Positions 42,501 to 52,087 of a stretch of 64,000 nucleotides of DNA are shown here, piece after piece (position 1 is the stretch's first letter; every line of letters begins with the position of its first letter). The DNA lies in contig OX235279.1 in NCBI GenBank assembly GCA_944472155.2, positions 122,318,110-122,382,109 of the forward strand, given 5' to 3'. The DNA is from Trichobilharzia szidati (Eukaryota > Platyhelminthes > Trematoda > Strigeidida > Schistosomatidae). A model generated the notes under the pieces. That model was not told the DNA's origin. It made no database searches and worked only from the letters and a program-made list of their open reading frames with translations. The position numbers and the translations under genes were made by a program.

Positions 42501-43920
42501 ATTTCGATTTCCAGTTGTGATGTTTTTGAAATGAATGACAAATCGAACTTCTACCCTTTCAAGCTAATGGTTTGAATGACTCGTCAATCAGACGAGGCAA
42601 AAACAATCAGCTCCGTAGTAGAGATATGTATAGCTAAGCCTGCCGACTAGATAGTAAATGATGACAAAAGAAAAGTACAGGCAGCGTTTGAGTTCGATAT
42701 TAAATCTTAGAGACTAATAACGCAAACTAAGTACTAGCAAAAAAGGAGTACTGGCATACCATGTGCCAAAAACACTTTAAATAAAATGATGACGAGAGTA
42801 TGATAGAATAAGACTGTATTCCAGTGGTATAAGGACATTAATTGTAGTAAAATCCAGCACAAATCAGCACGAAAACGTTTCACGGTTTAATAAAGTACTT
42901 TAAGTGGAATCCGAAAAATAAAGTGGCATTAGTAAATCTTTATACTAAAATTGACTCAGATGGCATTTTATTCGAGCGCACTGGAGAAATTTCGGGGCAA
43001 AGAGATCCGGCCGCATTGCAGAAAGTGTGACAGCTGTCTGCTCCTAAGTGTCTGCGACGCACACAAACTCAGTGCCAGCTGCGTGAGGGGTTTCTCATTT
43101 ACATGTTATTGTGCTACTATTGTTGTTGGGGGCACTTCATAAGCGCCTGGTCTTTTTTAATTAAATAATAAAGTGAGGGATTTATGAACGCCTTATAGTA
43201 CTTTACTACAATTCAGAGTGACATTTAAAAAACATAGGTGCAGTTGACGGATTTGCGAGAAAAACTGATCAAAAACGCCGAAGCAGACCCACCTGCATCA
43301 TAATTGGAATACCCTGAGCTTGAATAGGCGTTGGAACTTTGTATGTCAGCTCCGATAAGTTACGAAGAATATTATCATCAATATAGCATTTTTTATTTCT
43401 GAAGGAATAAATAGGCCAGGGTATTTTGAGCTGTTTATTAATCGCGGTAACCTTGATCTCGTTTTCCAGTCTATATTTCTTGGCTTTGTACATCATTCTT
43501 CCCTTCTTTTTCCTAACGTCAACAGGGTGATCTTTCTGTTTATCAAATATAGCGATTCATATAAAAAACTTACCTGAAAGTCTAACCCAATCAAATGGTC
43601 ATCGGCACGCAAATCCATGTTCTACTCTATTAAATAATTTTCCAGAGAGACTCAGTCGCAACTAGTAATCAATTCTAGGGCGACTTCCCGAAACCTAATG
43701 GTACCGCAGTAAGTCAACAAGCCGCGTTTCTCCTTCCAATGCCCAATACCCGATATTCTTCAACATTTTTACGAGCTAGTGCAGACGAAACTGATTTCCT
43801 CGTGCTCACCTCCCGTCTGTAAGGAGAATTATCCTGGTTCCGTTTAAATTCCAGAGTAGCAAATCCACCACTCGATCGTTGCAGCTGAGGTTGAATTACG
43901 ATGTTGAAATTTGTCTTCAT
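30166..43920 (-). CDS. DDX52: DDX52/Rok1-type DEAD-box RNA helicase (8 exons)
   Basis: Exons, in transcript order: 43920-43810, 43621-43574, 43535-43293, 36097-35640, 35423-35112, 34153-33934, 33218-33132, 30540-30166. All phases agree, giving 617 aa; starting at the ATG at 43618 instead gives 579 aa (human DDX52 is about 599). Motifs: GLDF near the N-terminus, Q motif PTPIQ, Walker A APTGSGKT (142-149), APTQEL (motif Ia), TTPSRL (Ib), DECD (II), FSAT (III), [12 protein letters not shown] (V), [10 protein letters not shown] (VI). The Rok1/DDX52 family unwinds pre-rRNA/snoRNA duplexes in small ribosomal subunit assembly in the nucleolus. Motif II is DECD here, whereas human DDX52 has DESD. Intron 3 (7.2 kb) holds a nearly full-length RTE. 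Confidence 0.88.
31270..32680 (+). mobile_element. RTE-type retrotransposon, degenerate second family
   Basis: The 31357-31980 frames hold fragments ([25 protein letters not shown]). The next part reads [42 protein letters not shown], then, across frames, KRWKWIG-like and TWRRSE-like words up to ALWSPTRNP, the typical end of a second RTE lineage with an LYGSETW/KRGRPRNTW ending. Stops and frameshifts throughout. It lies antisense in the last intron of DDX52. Confidence 0.6.
32742..32815 (+). tRNA. tRNA-Lys(TTT)-like pseudogene
   Basis: AGCTCAGTCGGTAGAACATC (D arm), CAGACTTTTAATCTG (a perfect 5-bp anticodon stem around CTTTTAA) and GGGGGTTCGCACCCCT (T arm) are well kept. The 5' acceptor strand (TAATAGG) cannot pair with the 3' strand (CATCGGG), so it is probably a pseudogene or part of a composite repeat. 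Confidence 0.6.
32817..32927 (+). mobile_element. tRNA-like composite: 5' half plus tRNA-Ala-like SINE head
   Basis: GGGGCCCAAGTGGCCTAGTGG (32819 on) resembles the 5' half of a tRNA-Arg-type molecule, cut at GCGCCCC. A second unit (32852-32925) starts GTGTCGGTGGCACAGCG, carries GACCATGCACATGGTC and B-box GGTTCGATCC, and ends ACCGACGC. This unit is a close relative of the SINE head at 13830-13904. Confidence 0.5.
33132..33218 (-). CDS. DDX52: DDX52 exon 7
   Basis: [29 protein letters not shown] (29 codons) contains motif V. Donor AAA|GTAAGT, acceptor TTTTTCAG. Confidence 0.9.
33934..34153 (-). CDS. DDX52: DDX52 exon 6
   Basis: [14 protein letters not shown] and [19 protein letters not shown] (motif IV), the start of the second RecA-like domain. 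Donor CAA|GTATGT. Confidence 0.9.
34200..35100. other. DDX52 intron 5, no recognised feature
   Basis: AT-rich with chance ORFs only. Confidence 0.35.
35112..35423 (-). CDS. DDX52: DDX52 exon 5 with DECD box
   Basis: [14 protein letters not shown] (motif II, Walker B), [11 protein letters not shown] and [15 protein letters not shown] (motif III). Ends CG before GTAAGA, completing R with exon 6. Confidence 0.9.
35640..36097 (-). CDS. DDX52: DDX52 exon 4 with Walker A
   Basis: [23 protein letters not shown], then [14 protein letters not shown] and [14 protein letters not shown]. Motif Ia has Q where DEAD-box proteins usually have R (PTRELA). Acceptor TTTTTAG, donor CAG|GTATGT. Confidence 0.9.
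36270..37380 (+). mobile_element. RTE reverse transcriptase remnant
   Basis: Translation in shifting frames gives [33 protein letters not shown] (the FDS.. block), [12 protein letters not shown] (a decayed Y-DD box) and LQRLGHV near 37300. These are in the order of an RTE polymerase. It is much older than copy B, which follows it. Confidence 0.5.
37385..37906 (-). mobile_element. Antisense RTE 3'-end fragment upstream of RTE copy B
   Basis: On the - strand, [27 protein letters not shown] and [10 protein letters not shown], then a 3' UTR-like stretch with GATTCAGATGCATTCAG-type words down to about 37385. From 37562 it is almost identical to 16591 onward. Confidence 0.65.
38151..39278 (+). pseudogene. 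RTE copy B endonuclease ORF (375 aa)
   Basis: A variable N-terminal region of about 180 residues precedes an APE-type endonuclease: [42 protein letters not shown] and [14 protein letters not shown]. It loses the frame after FRASEPKT and ends at 39278. The next ORF overlaps by 13 bases in another frame and continues the domain. The same break occurs in copy A. Confidence 0.75.
39266..40486 (+). pseudogene. RTE copy B ORF: endonuclease end, linker and RT fingers (406 aa)
   Basis: RWTQIDHI closes the endonuclease. After a charged linker the RT begins: [39 protein letters not shown] and [20 protein letters not shown]. It ends at a stop where TTTTAGGCG replaces the expected continuation into the next RT motif, by a one-base frame change at about 40483. 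Confidence 0.8.
40490..41540 (+). pseudogene. RTE copy B RT palm, thumb and C-terminus, broken
   Basis: [15 protein letters not shown] (motif A), [18 protein letters not shown] (motif B), [11 protein letters not shown] (motif C at about 40815), [28 protein letters not shown], then frame loss and [25 protein letters not shown]. Stops at 40785, 40940 and 41223 separate the parts. The catalytic aspartates are still present. Confidence 0.8.
41811..43290. other. DDX52 intron 3, remaining part
   Basis: AT-rich. A 63-codon frame at 42951-43142 is cysteine-rich ([13 protein letters not shown]) but shows no family signature or splice sites. Nothing else seen. Confidence 0.3.
43293..43535 (-). CDS. 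DDX52: DDX52 exon 3 with Q motif
   Basis: 81 codons: a lysine-rich [14 protein letters not shown], then WPIYSF and [15 protein letters not shown], the Q motif that reads adenine. Acceptor AAACAG, donor CAG|GTGGGT. Confidence 0.85.
43574..43621 (-). CDS. DDX52: DDX52 exon 2
   Basis: Encodes [15 protein letters not shown] (ATG at 43618-43616), with donor CAG|GTAAGT. LIGLDFQ aligns with LQGLDFF of human DDX52. It could itself contain the start codon. Confidence 0.7.
43810..43920 (-). CDS. DDX52: DDX52 candidate exon 1
   Basis: 37 codons, [10 protein letters not shown]..., with [13 protein letters not shown] resembling the GAGAKFDTRRF region near the start of human DDX52, and donor GAG|GTGAGC. 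It joins exon 2 in phase if the acceptor GAGTAG at 43622 is used. Confidence 0.55.
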
Positions 43921-44026
43921 TTGGATATTTGAAAATCAGAATTATTGAGAGAAGGAATATTTACGTAATTATTATATTCTCATTATTTCGCAGGGCTTCC
44001 CTTTGTTTCTTGGTTAATAAGCCATT

Positions 44027-44389
44027 TTAGTTTCCATCTGCTTTTATATAATATTTACAGTAGCGGACGACGAGAGTTGATTTAAGACTTTCAACTACCT
44101 CAGCTGATGAAGGTATCAATCCTTCGGTTTGCATAGGAATGTTTTCGAACTTGACCTGCATATCAACCTTATTAATTCTAAGATGGTTATCACAGAACTT
44201 ATTGCCAAGGTAAATTACTTGCACATTTACATCATCGACGACATCTGAAAAGTTATAAACAAACCGACCAGGATTTCGTAGGAAATTTCTTTTCTGTAGC
44301 TACGTTATCACCCTGAACACCTGCTTATTCCTTAACTAGTCTTCTTTTTTCCGAAATTTTTCGTCACGCAATCCACCTGTCTTAGCCAT
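44027..44389 (-). CDS. Hypothetical 76-aa protein, two exons, upstream of DDX52
   Basis: Exon 1 is 44389-44377 (ATGGCTAAGACAG, donor GTGGAT) and exon 2 is 44244-44027 (acceptor CTTTTCAG), with a 132-bp intron. The join is in phase and gives MAKTDVVDDVNVQVIYLGNK..., ending KYYIKADGN and TAA. I recognise no family. The body has a coding look (VDMQVKFENIPMQTEG, SAEVVESLKSTLVVRYC). Its stop is 106 bp before the candidate start of DDX52 on the same strand, so the two could share a polycistronic transcript resolved by spliced-leader trans-splicing, as is known for some flatworm gene pairs. If the donor at 44377 is not used, the ATG frame ends after 17 codons. Confidence 0.4.
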
Positions 44390-44783
44390 TTCTACCTTTT
44401 AACCGTGTGTAATAATCCTCTTCGTTAATTATCACACCTTGACATGTTGATACTGACTAATTATTGTTGACAAACATGTCGCTACTTGACTGGCTACTTG
44501 TTGTGTATTGTAGTAAAAATGATACATACATAAGAGTAGAGCCAGAGACGTATTTGAAAGTAAATATTCCTTCTCTCAATAAATTTGCTTTGGTTTTATT
44601 CGTGAGGACTTTAGAAAGGAATGAACTTCTGATGCTTCTGTTCATATCGGGCTTTTTTGTATCGTTCGTACAAAAGGACCTGAATTTGAATCAGTTTAAT
44701 GTGGTTGACATTAGCTTTGTTTATTAAGTTCTGAGTTTATTTAATCATTTGGTCATATATGAATCCTGTAGTCACGATTCACT

Positions 44784-45330
44784 TTGAAAATTATGCCTAT
44801 AATAAGAAACCGTTGTGGAATACTTATGTGTCAATTCACAGTTGACGAAGACATGCAAAGTGACAGCTGCAGGTGTTGGTTCCATAGCACGTGCACAAAC
44901 CCAACCTCTACAGCATACAAACACTACTGCAAACCTCTAGCGAAATGGCTGTGCAATGATTGCTGCAGCAAAAGTGAATTCCGTATTAAAGAAGCCTTTG
45001 CCATGCTCAGTGGGGCACTAAGGCTTCTGCACTGCAAGAGTCCTCCACCACAGGAGAGGAGCAGCAACCTAATCAAACCTCGCTTAGGAAAGTTACTACC
45101 AACAACAGTATCAGCGTGTAACTATTCACGGCTAGTATAGAATCGGCCAAAAGGGTGACTCTACAGTAAACCAACCGGTATGCCTTCTTCAAGTCGTACT
45201 GAACTCAAAAACATGGAGTGGTGTTATACCAGGCAACTCCCAAACTTAAAGCATCAGACATATACGTCCGTGCTGTCTTATACCTAGCAGATCTCAACAA
45301 AAGAAGTCTGTGGCTCCAGAATTAAGCGAA
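44784..45330 (+). pseudogene. CR1-type ORF1 with PHD-like finger, decayed
   Basis: The 44784-45140 frame (118 aa) has a C4HC3-like pattern: CGILMCQ, DSCRCWFHSTCT, YKHYCKPLAKWLCNDCC. PHD-like fingers of this kind occur in ORF1 of schistosome CR1 elements. A stop follows, but the sequence carries on in another frame with KHGVVLYQATPKLKASDIYVRAVLYLADLN. The RT part is not attached. Confidence 0.45.
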
Positions 45331-45415
45331 TGGGGGGCCGAAATGGCTAGAAAAGCCTTACGATTAAGGGTTATTGAGTTGTCAAGGTTCGAATTCTGAT
45401 GAACCTTAAATACTC
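45331..45415 (+). tRNA. tRNA-like SINE segment
   Basis: GGGGGCCGAAATGGCTAG (A-box-like) followed after about 50 bases by GGTTCGAATTC (B-box). Arms pair poorly. It is likely a pol III-derived repeat fragment. Confidence 0.3.
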
Positions 45416-45589
45416 TGTGGATGGGGCGCGGAAGCACCGAACTGAGTTAACAGTTTGCCACACAAATGCCTAACCATGCGTGGCATCGAAGCTGTCACAC
45501 ATGAAAATGGAACATGCGAGCCTCTACGGCACAGACTTAAACGAATAGGTCAAGATACTGACCTCATTGCTATATATATATATTGCTGC

Positions 45590-45860
45590 TGGAAAAATGT
45601 AATAAATACATCACTGATCTCAACATAATACATGAATGCACTTTAAGTCTAGGATGCTGTTCACAACAAAGTTACGTAGGAGAATTGAGTTCAAACTTTT
45701 TTCCTCAGATATTTGTATTACATTCATCTGATATCTGGGTCTTTTGTTAATGCGAAGACCATATTTCTATATCTCTTTATGTGTTACACAAACAGACTAT
45801 TTAGCAGACTGTTCCGACTGACTCTGATGTATGGAAGAATAACCAAACTGTAAATTCACC
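45590..45860 (+). repeat. Dispersed repeat shared with 52200-52420
   Basis: Common words include CAAAGTTA, TTTGTTAATGCGAAGAC, TTCTGTATTTCC/TTCTATATCTC and GTGTTRCAC. Family not identified. Confidence 0.5.
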
Positions 45861-46930
45861 ATACAACAAAATTTGTGTAATCTTTGCAATAAATTATTCA
45901 TGCCTGTTCCTGCATAAACAGGAATAAAATATATTATTATGATGAAAACCCAAGAGAAGGAATGATGAAGTCCTAAATAAGGCCTAGGAACCGTAAGATG
46001 TGGTGGAAAACTGTTTGCAGGACGTATGTGTGGAGGCAGACTATTTTCTGTTGGAGAGAAAATTACGCCAGCCTCTCGCCCGGTATAGACCAGAAAGTGG
46101 TCCCCAGAGTTACGATCTCTAATGCTGAAGAGGTGATAAAATAGTGGTACTTCATTGAACCTAGTCGCCACCACGTACAGACTCAATCGTATCCAGACTG
46201 GCTACTGTCGAAGATGCAGATACGAGTACAAATTTGTGCATTGCACATTGACGTCTATGGTATCAACAGACTCCAAGAGGCGAAGTTAGACCATCATTTT
46301 CCGAGACATGAGGAAGACTTGCTGTAACAGTGAAGTGTGAAGAGGTCTTCCAGCTGCAAGCTCCTTCCAGAGACTATACAGTTTCTCATAAATTTACCTG
46401 GTTTGGAAACTGGTTGACACGCTGGTTGAAAACAGGTCTTTGTAATAATGAGTCTTAGTGGTCAGTACTTCAGAAATAATCCTATGTAGTCTGGTGGCTC
46501 CGGAAGCTCTGTTAGCTCACTCTACTTACTTCATTAAAGATGAGTTATAGAAGGTTGCGAGAATACTGTCTGAGGCAGACTGTCTTCCACCATTTAACAT
46601 CCGAAGCTTTCAATCCTTGAGCTATTTTATGAGCGATAAATTGTTCTTGAAACGCCATCCATATATTACGTAGGGGCTGAAGAAATCTATGGGACTACTT
46701 CAGCTTCAGATGATTTCATCTGAATTTATACGTTTATCTAACTAAATTGCTTTTAATCACATACAAGTGTCACAGGTAATCGGCATTTTAAAAAGACTAG
46801 ACTGATTGGTACATTGAACTCATATTTTATATTCATTTTCTCCCACACGGGCGATGACAGAGGTAGCCTGGGAAACATATCAGAGTGGGGCAACCGAAAG
46901 AGTCAACGAGTTGAGTCTCTAAAATAGAGG
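45861..46930. other. Unassigned region
   Basis: A - strand frame (45797-46186, 129 aa) shows no recognisable motif. The rest has no ORF, repeat or RNA gene that I can name. Confidence 0.3.
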
Positions 46931-46932
46931 TC

Positions 46933-47339
46933 TGTCAGAATTAATAACCAAATAACAACTATTAACACTTTCTAGATACAGCGAACAGCCACAAGAGTTA
47001 TGAATCCTTCGAATAATGTAGTTGTGGTGAGAGCAAGCTGATAGCCAATTGGTAGACATTGATCTACGCTGATTGGTAGAAATTAATCTAGGCTGATCCA
47101 ACAACCAATCACAGCTGACCTAAACGTGGACAAATATGATTCGCAGACAAGTGGCTCGCATTTCCGAAAAATATCGAAAACGAGAAAGCGGAAGACTGCG
47201 TTTGTTTGCAAACAACCAATCAGAAGACCGCCTTCTTTCTGCGGGCAGAAGCCTATTAATGTACGTAAAATACATATAAATACCGGTTGGTTTTCGTAAT
47301 AAAACTGATCTGTTGCCAGCCTTGTCTTCTGTTGTTACA
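46933..47339 (+). promoter_or_regulatory. LTR-like/promoter-like segment with CCAAT boxes
   Basis: Starts TGTCAG and ends TTACA. It holds ATTGG/CCAAT boxes near 47049, 47072, 47103 and 47216, a 24-bp tandem duplication (47048-47071 and 47072-47095), a TATAAATA at about 47275 and AATAAA at about 47298, followed by a T/C-rich end. The order resembles U3-R-U5 of a solo LTR. No target duplication was seen. Confidence 0.35.
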
Positions 47340-47990
47340 TAGTGATTTGGCCTGATAGAAGTACAACTTTATGACTGTGACATATAAAAGTTAGAAAATA
47401 AAAACAAGTGATTCAACGAAGAGATTCTTTTAAATGAATTTATTATCAATCTACACTAGGGTATATATATATGATTTATAGAATTATAATGTTGATTCTG
47501 ACGAAATATTTGTGAATATATTCACAGTTAAACACCAAAAGAGAAAATACGTTATGAACTTTATAAAATATTTCACAGAATGCATAAATTTCAGAAAGGT
47601 GCCGGCTGACAGATTTTTACATTTGGGTACCATTGGTTGATGACAAAACCTGACTCGACCATTTACCACTCGCATTTGGCGCATAGTTTGTCCTAATTTT
47701 ATGGCAGAAGGGTTCATATTGATCATGTAGAGACACAGATGCAGTTAGAAAACCTTTTTATTCAAACATAGGACATGCCGTCCTCTGAATGTGATTTAGT
47801 GGGATTTAAGAGTACTGCTGTTGACTTCTGTTACCAGTACAACAATACCAAGTTCCAAATGAAAAGGATGTTGACGAAGAAGTATCGAGAATGAATCAAA
47901 AGGCCGAAGTCAGATGACAGTATTATAATTATTAGACCTGACAAGGGTTCCAGCACAGTCGTCATAGCAAAATGCAACTAGATCTAAAAT

Positions 47991-48287
47991 GTGAACGCCT
48001 TACTGGGAGATCATTCTAAGTTCCAAAAGCTGGGTAGTTGTAAAGACTCGAATGAAGTGACGGAACTCCAGTTTGTTAATACTTTACAGTCTCTAAAAAA
48101 TAGAAATCTAATTGATAGTTCTATATTCAATGCTATTAAGTCCTCCGGAGCTCATACACTTAGGTTTCATGGTTTACCTAAAATCTATAAGCAAAGAATT
48201 CCTCTATTCCCCATTCCTGATGTGTCGAATTCTCTATTTCATTTAACAGCTAAATGGCTGCTGTATCTGCTTGAGCCGCTACATTAG
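47991..48287 (+). pseudogene. Penelope RT N-terminal part
   Basis: NALLGDHSKFQKLG, LQSLKNRNLIDSSIF and GAHTLRFHGLPKIYKQ are typical of the early RT region of Penelope elements. Ends at a stop in LLEPLH. Confidence 0.7.
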
Positions 48288-48629
48288 GAGTTGGTGATAT
48301 GCAGTATAGAATATGTCTTCACTTTTTTGGTAACACTGGAGATATGAACTCTGTGGACAAAAGTGTGTTGTCGCTGGATGAAACGTCACTGTTCACCAAT
48401 GTCCCCCTGGTTGAAACAGAGGGTTATAGTATACGGGGAAAGTTGTAGAGAGAAAAATTTACATTGGGACCACACCTATGAAACTGAAACAATGGTTGCT
48501 AAAATGTACTTAAACATTTCCTTTTATATTTAACAAGGAGATGGGGTTGCTATGGGTTCCCTGACATGACCACTGTTAGCAGATATCTTCCCAGCTAAGT
48601 TAGAAAATAAGCCTCTGAGAGAATTGTTA

Positions 48630-49504
48630 ACAAACTTGAATATTACTGCGATTATATAGACGATACATTCACCGTTTGTGACAATAATTTCGACAAACAG
48701 CATCTGATACAAGTCTTAAAAAGTGTGCACCCGGCAGTTAAATTCACCAATGAAGGAGAATATCAAGGTAACATTTCCTTTTTGGATGGTCTTCTTACCA
48801 GAAGGTTAAACCGAAATATCTACAAAAAAGCGACATGGAACGGACAGTATATCCATTTCTGTAGTTTCATACACATACAATATAAGCGCAGTCTGATTTG
48901 TTGTTTTAGTCATAGGACTAGGCTCATTCGTACTGGGAACTGTATTGAAGGTGAAATCTTACATGTTAAAAGTACTCTGCTACAAAATGGTTATCCTACA
49001 GATTTTTTAGAGAAGTATATTTCTAAAAGAACTGATAAAATTAAGCCTGACATAGTGGATAAGAAAAAACTTTATTTAAGAGCACAGTTGAACGGTGATA
49101 TACACGGTAATATAAGCTGTAGGTTGATCAGATCGACTGAAAGAATTTTCAGTGCTGCTGAGCTACACATCATTTTCTTAATCAGACCGATACCGACATT
49201 GTGTACTAAAGATAAGATAACAGAGGTGACCACATCAATGTGTGTTTACAAATTCAACTGCTCATTTGGAGCTAGTTATGTTGGTCGAACTCAGAGGAAT
49301 TTATCTTTATGCAGTCATGAACATGTTCCTGTTTGGCTTGCAAAAAGAGTAACCAAATCAATAAACAGTGCCATTTTATCTCATCTAGTGGATAGTGAAT
49401 ACCAAATCAAAATAGATGCGTCATTTACGGTTGTATATGGAGTACCAAACCATCTTTCTAAAGGCTTACGATTACGTCTCTTAGCAATAATGGAAGAAAC
49501 CTGA
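48630..49504 (+). pseudogene. Penelope RT end and GIY-YIG endonuclease
   Basis: Open from about 48630: CDYIDDTFTVCDNNF (RT active site), VKFTNEGEYQGNISFLDGLL, then NGYPTDFLEKYISKRTDK and a GIY-YIG domain (CVYKFNCSFGASYVGRTQRNLS, HVPVWL) up to IMEET. The GIY-YIG nuclease would make the nick that primes reverse transcription. The part upstream of 48630 is in another frame with a stop. Confidence 0.75.
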
Positions 49505-50590
49505 CCTATGTGTGCAAATAAACTCATTCCTCCCCTTAGTTTACCCTGGCCTACCATAAGGTCATCAGGGACATAATCATTCTTTATTATTACCAAATTC
49601 TATCTGTCTGCTGTAACTAAAATGAGCTCATGGGGCTTCTGTTAATTATAACACTTGAGCACATGGTGCAACCGAAGTAAAAACGGACTGCGAAAATAAA
49701 GGAACAGAAAAGTTTGAATTTAAAGTCAAGTATATAAGTAACAAAGGAAATAAAGTGACCAGGTAGTCCAAAAGTGAGTGCTGGACCAGGTCAAAGTTTT
49801 TATTTGCAATGTTTTCATTAAGGCATGCCTAATGTCACTTGAATATCATGCGAAATGATTTACTGATTTAAAATACAAGACAAGTAAGGTAAAATGTTCT
49901 ACAAGTTTTCTACTACTCAGTTGTGTACGCACTAATTTCAGCTACCAGATGCATGAGTTGTTATTTTTGTTTACTAAAACAGGTGGAGTACTTCAGAAAT
50001 GACAATACATTGAGTGTGTAAATCGACATGAATGTTATGACCGTTATCAGTTTATTCTAAGTGAGCGAACTATGAGCTAAAATACTGTAAGAATAAGGCA
50101 GCTTAGGGAGCGTTCAGATACTGTTATGTCTAATGAAAATTTTTCATTTGCATAAGATCATTGAAATATTGGAGGTTTTTAAGTAGTTCTTATGAGCTTT
50201 GATCATTACTTGAAAGAATAGTTTCACAAAAGTTGGGTGCCGAATGAAAAGTTGACATATAAGAAGTAGTATTTACAAAATTCTCGATGGTACTGAAAAA
50301 AGTGATTTCAGTGTTTTGTTCAGTAAATTAGCTGGTATTTATTTAGGGGAATAAACCCGATTACATATATATATATATGTATATATACCTTCCATATTTG
50401 AATTTTATTTATTTTTCTCAAGTATTTGGTGAAATTTCACATTTCAGGTTTTATGGTGGCAAGATGACTGAAATTAATATGTACTATTTTGCGAAAACAA
50501 TTAATGATTCAATGTGCAACACATTTTACAGCATCTACTCACCTACCCTAGCATTCTAACTTTTAACATTCTCCTGTTTTTCACTTCAAC
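49505..50590. other. Noncoding spacer between Penelope and CR1 remnants
   Basis: AT-rich, with a TA repeat at about 50366-50388. No gene seen. Confidence 0.35.
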
Positions 50591-50597
50591 AAATTAA

Positions 50598-51233
50598 TTA
50601 GGAACTAAGCTGAAGAATAACTTTTACTCTGGTAGACGTTTACTTTCTATGATCGGACTTATCGGCTTTCTACTCAGGAACTTCTACAGAAATGAGTCTA
50701 GAATTCTGTTGTACAAGGTTTGTATGCGTCCTTTATTTGATTACTGTTCATTCATGTATAGTAGTATACGCATAGAGGACAAATTGAAAGTCGAAGGAGT
50801 GCAGAGGTACTTCACGTTAAAAATACTCGGAACCGAAAATAGTGCGAACTACTCCACTAGATGTGATTCCCTAGGACTAGAAACACTATGGTTAAGACGC
50901 CTGAGACTAAACTTAACACTTTACTATGAGCTTCTAAACCACTTAGTTTTTACCTCTACTAATGGCACTCGACTTTCAGATGACAATGGCTACAAACTAA
51001 GACACACTAAGGGTACAGTAGCTATCGAACAATGTAAAACAGCCACCAGGCAAAAGTTTTACTTGATTAGGTATGCACAGATATGGAATAAACTACCAAT
51101 GGAAATGCGTCAAGCAAGTACATTGGCCTCCTTCAAAAAGGTGCTTAATGACAAACTACAAGAGTTTGCAAACGATAGTAGTTCTAGTTCCTATCTGAGA
51201 GCCTGCGAAATTATAGGTCCATTTAATGTATAA
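50598..51233 (+). mobile_element. CR1-type non-LTR retrotransposon, 3' end of RT ORF
   Basis: A 194-aa open frame (50649-51233): GLIGFLLRNF, LLYKVCMRPLFDYCSFMYSS, VEGVQRYFTLKILG, YSTRCDSLGLETLWLRRLRLNLTLYYELL, then QIWNKLPMEMRQASTLASFKKVL. This is the thumb and C-terminal region of CR1/Jockey-type polymerases. The frame is intact up to its natural stop, while the catalytic core is missing by 5' truncation. 51234-51510 is probably its 3' tail. Confidence 0.75.
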
Positions 51234-51685
51234 GCTTAAATACTACACCTGTTGTTTTTTGCCTATATTTATAATTCTAGATAAAACATTAACAGTTAAG
51301 ATACGTATCCTCAAACAGACAAGAAATCTCGTTTGTAAAACTACTACCCAACACAATAAGTGGAATGAAATGGACATAAACCGACAACATGAAAAAGGTA
51401 TAACTCACCACAACATCACATGGACAGATGTACGCTCGTTGGGCACCATACATCCCTCACCAACTGCAACCCACCTTTCCTTATATAATGTGATGAACTT
51501 ATATCCATAATGTTGCTGAGCAGTTAATATTCTCAACTCCTGTCGGAACAGCTGAAATTCATAAACCTTCCTCACGCTAAGAAAATACCCACAAGCAGTA
51601 GAAATCCATTAATTAATGCGTCTGAAGCTTATGTATTTACTCCCAACAATGACATTGCAGATCAAATGAGATAAACATATAAATG

Positions 51686-51828
51686 ATTTTCAAGTATTGG
51701 TTTGGTAGGGATTTTGTTTAATTGTATGGAGGATTTCATCATGAGCTGACATCACTAACTGATGTGAGCTCATGATGAAATCCTCCATACAATTAAACAA
51801 AATCCCTACCAAACCAATACTTGAAAAT
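51686..51828. repeat. Inverted repeat, 68-bp arms, 7-base loop
   Basis: Arms 51686-51753 and 51761-51828 are reverse complements with one mismatch near the loop (ACTAACT). The right arm is the start of the tRNA/hammerhead element that follows. Confidence 0.85.
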
Positions 51829-52011
51829 TATTGTGATGCTCACTAGTGACTGGCCCTATTCAGGCAGTTAACCTGGGGTTCTAGTGGGAAGCCGTGACCA
51901 GTAGGGTACAGCAGGTTGAAGATGTGACAGTAACTCATCTAAGAAGACATTGCGAAATGGTCGCGCTATGTCGTGAATTGGCAGAAGTTAGAATTCAAGG
52001 ACCATTGGATC

Positions 52012-52086
52012 GGGTCCCAGTGGCTCAATGGTCTACGAGCTCGCCTTGTAACCAGAAGGCCCTGGGTTCGAATCCCGGGTGGGCGC
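52012..52086 (+). tRNA. tRNA-Thr-like segment of the SINE
   Basis: GGGTCCCAGTGGCTCAATGG, loop CTTGTAACC and B-box GGTTCGAATCCC. Acceptor ends (GGGTCCC/GGGCGCG) do not pair, so it is a pol III promoter rather than a tRNA gene. Confidence 0.5.
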
Positions 52087-52087
52087 G

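Larger units (their letters stand above)
47860..49504 (+). mobile_element. Penelope-like retroelement, broken
   Basis: IIRPDKGSSTVVIAK (about 47930), LRFHGLPKIYK (about 48170), DGVAMGS..PLLADIFPAKLENK (about 48540) and YYCDYIDDTF (about 48650) follow the order of Penelope RTs, with the catalytic YIDD intact. ISFLDGLLTRR follows, then a GIY-YIG endonuclease with CSFGASYVGRTQRNL and EHVPVWLAK. Stops at 47983, 48286 and 48567 and frameshifts disable it. Confidence 0.8.
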
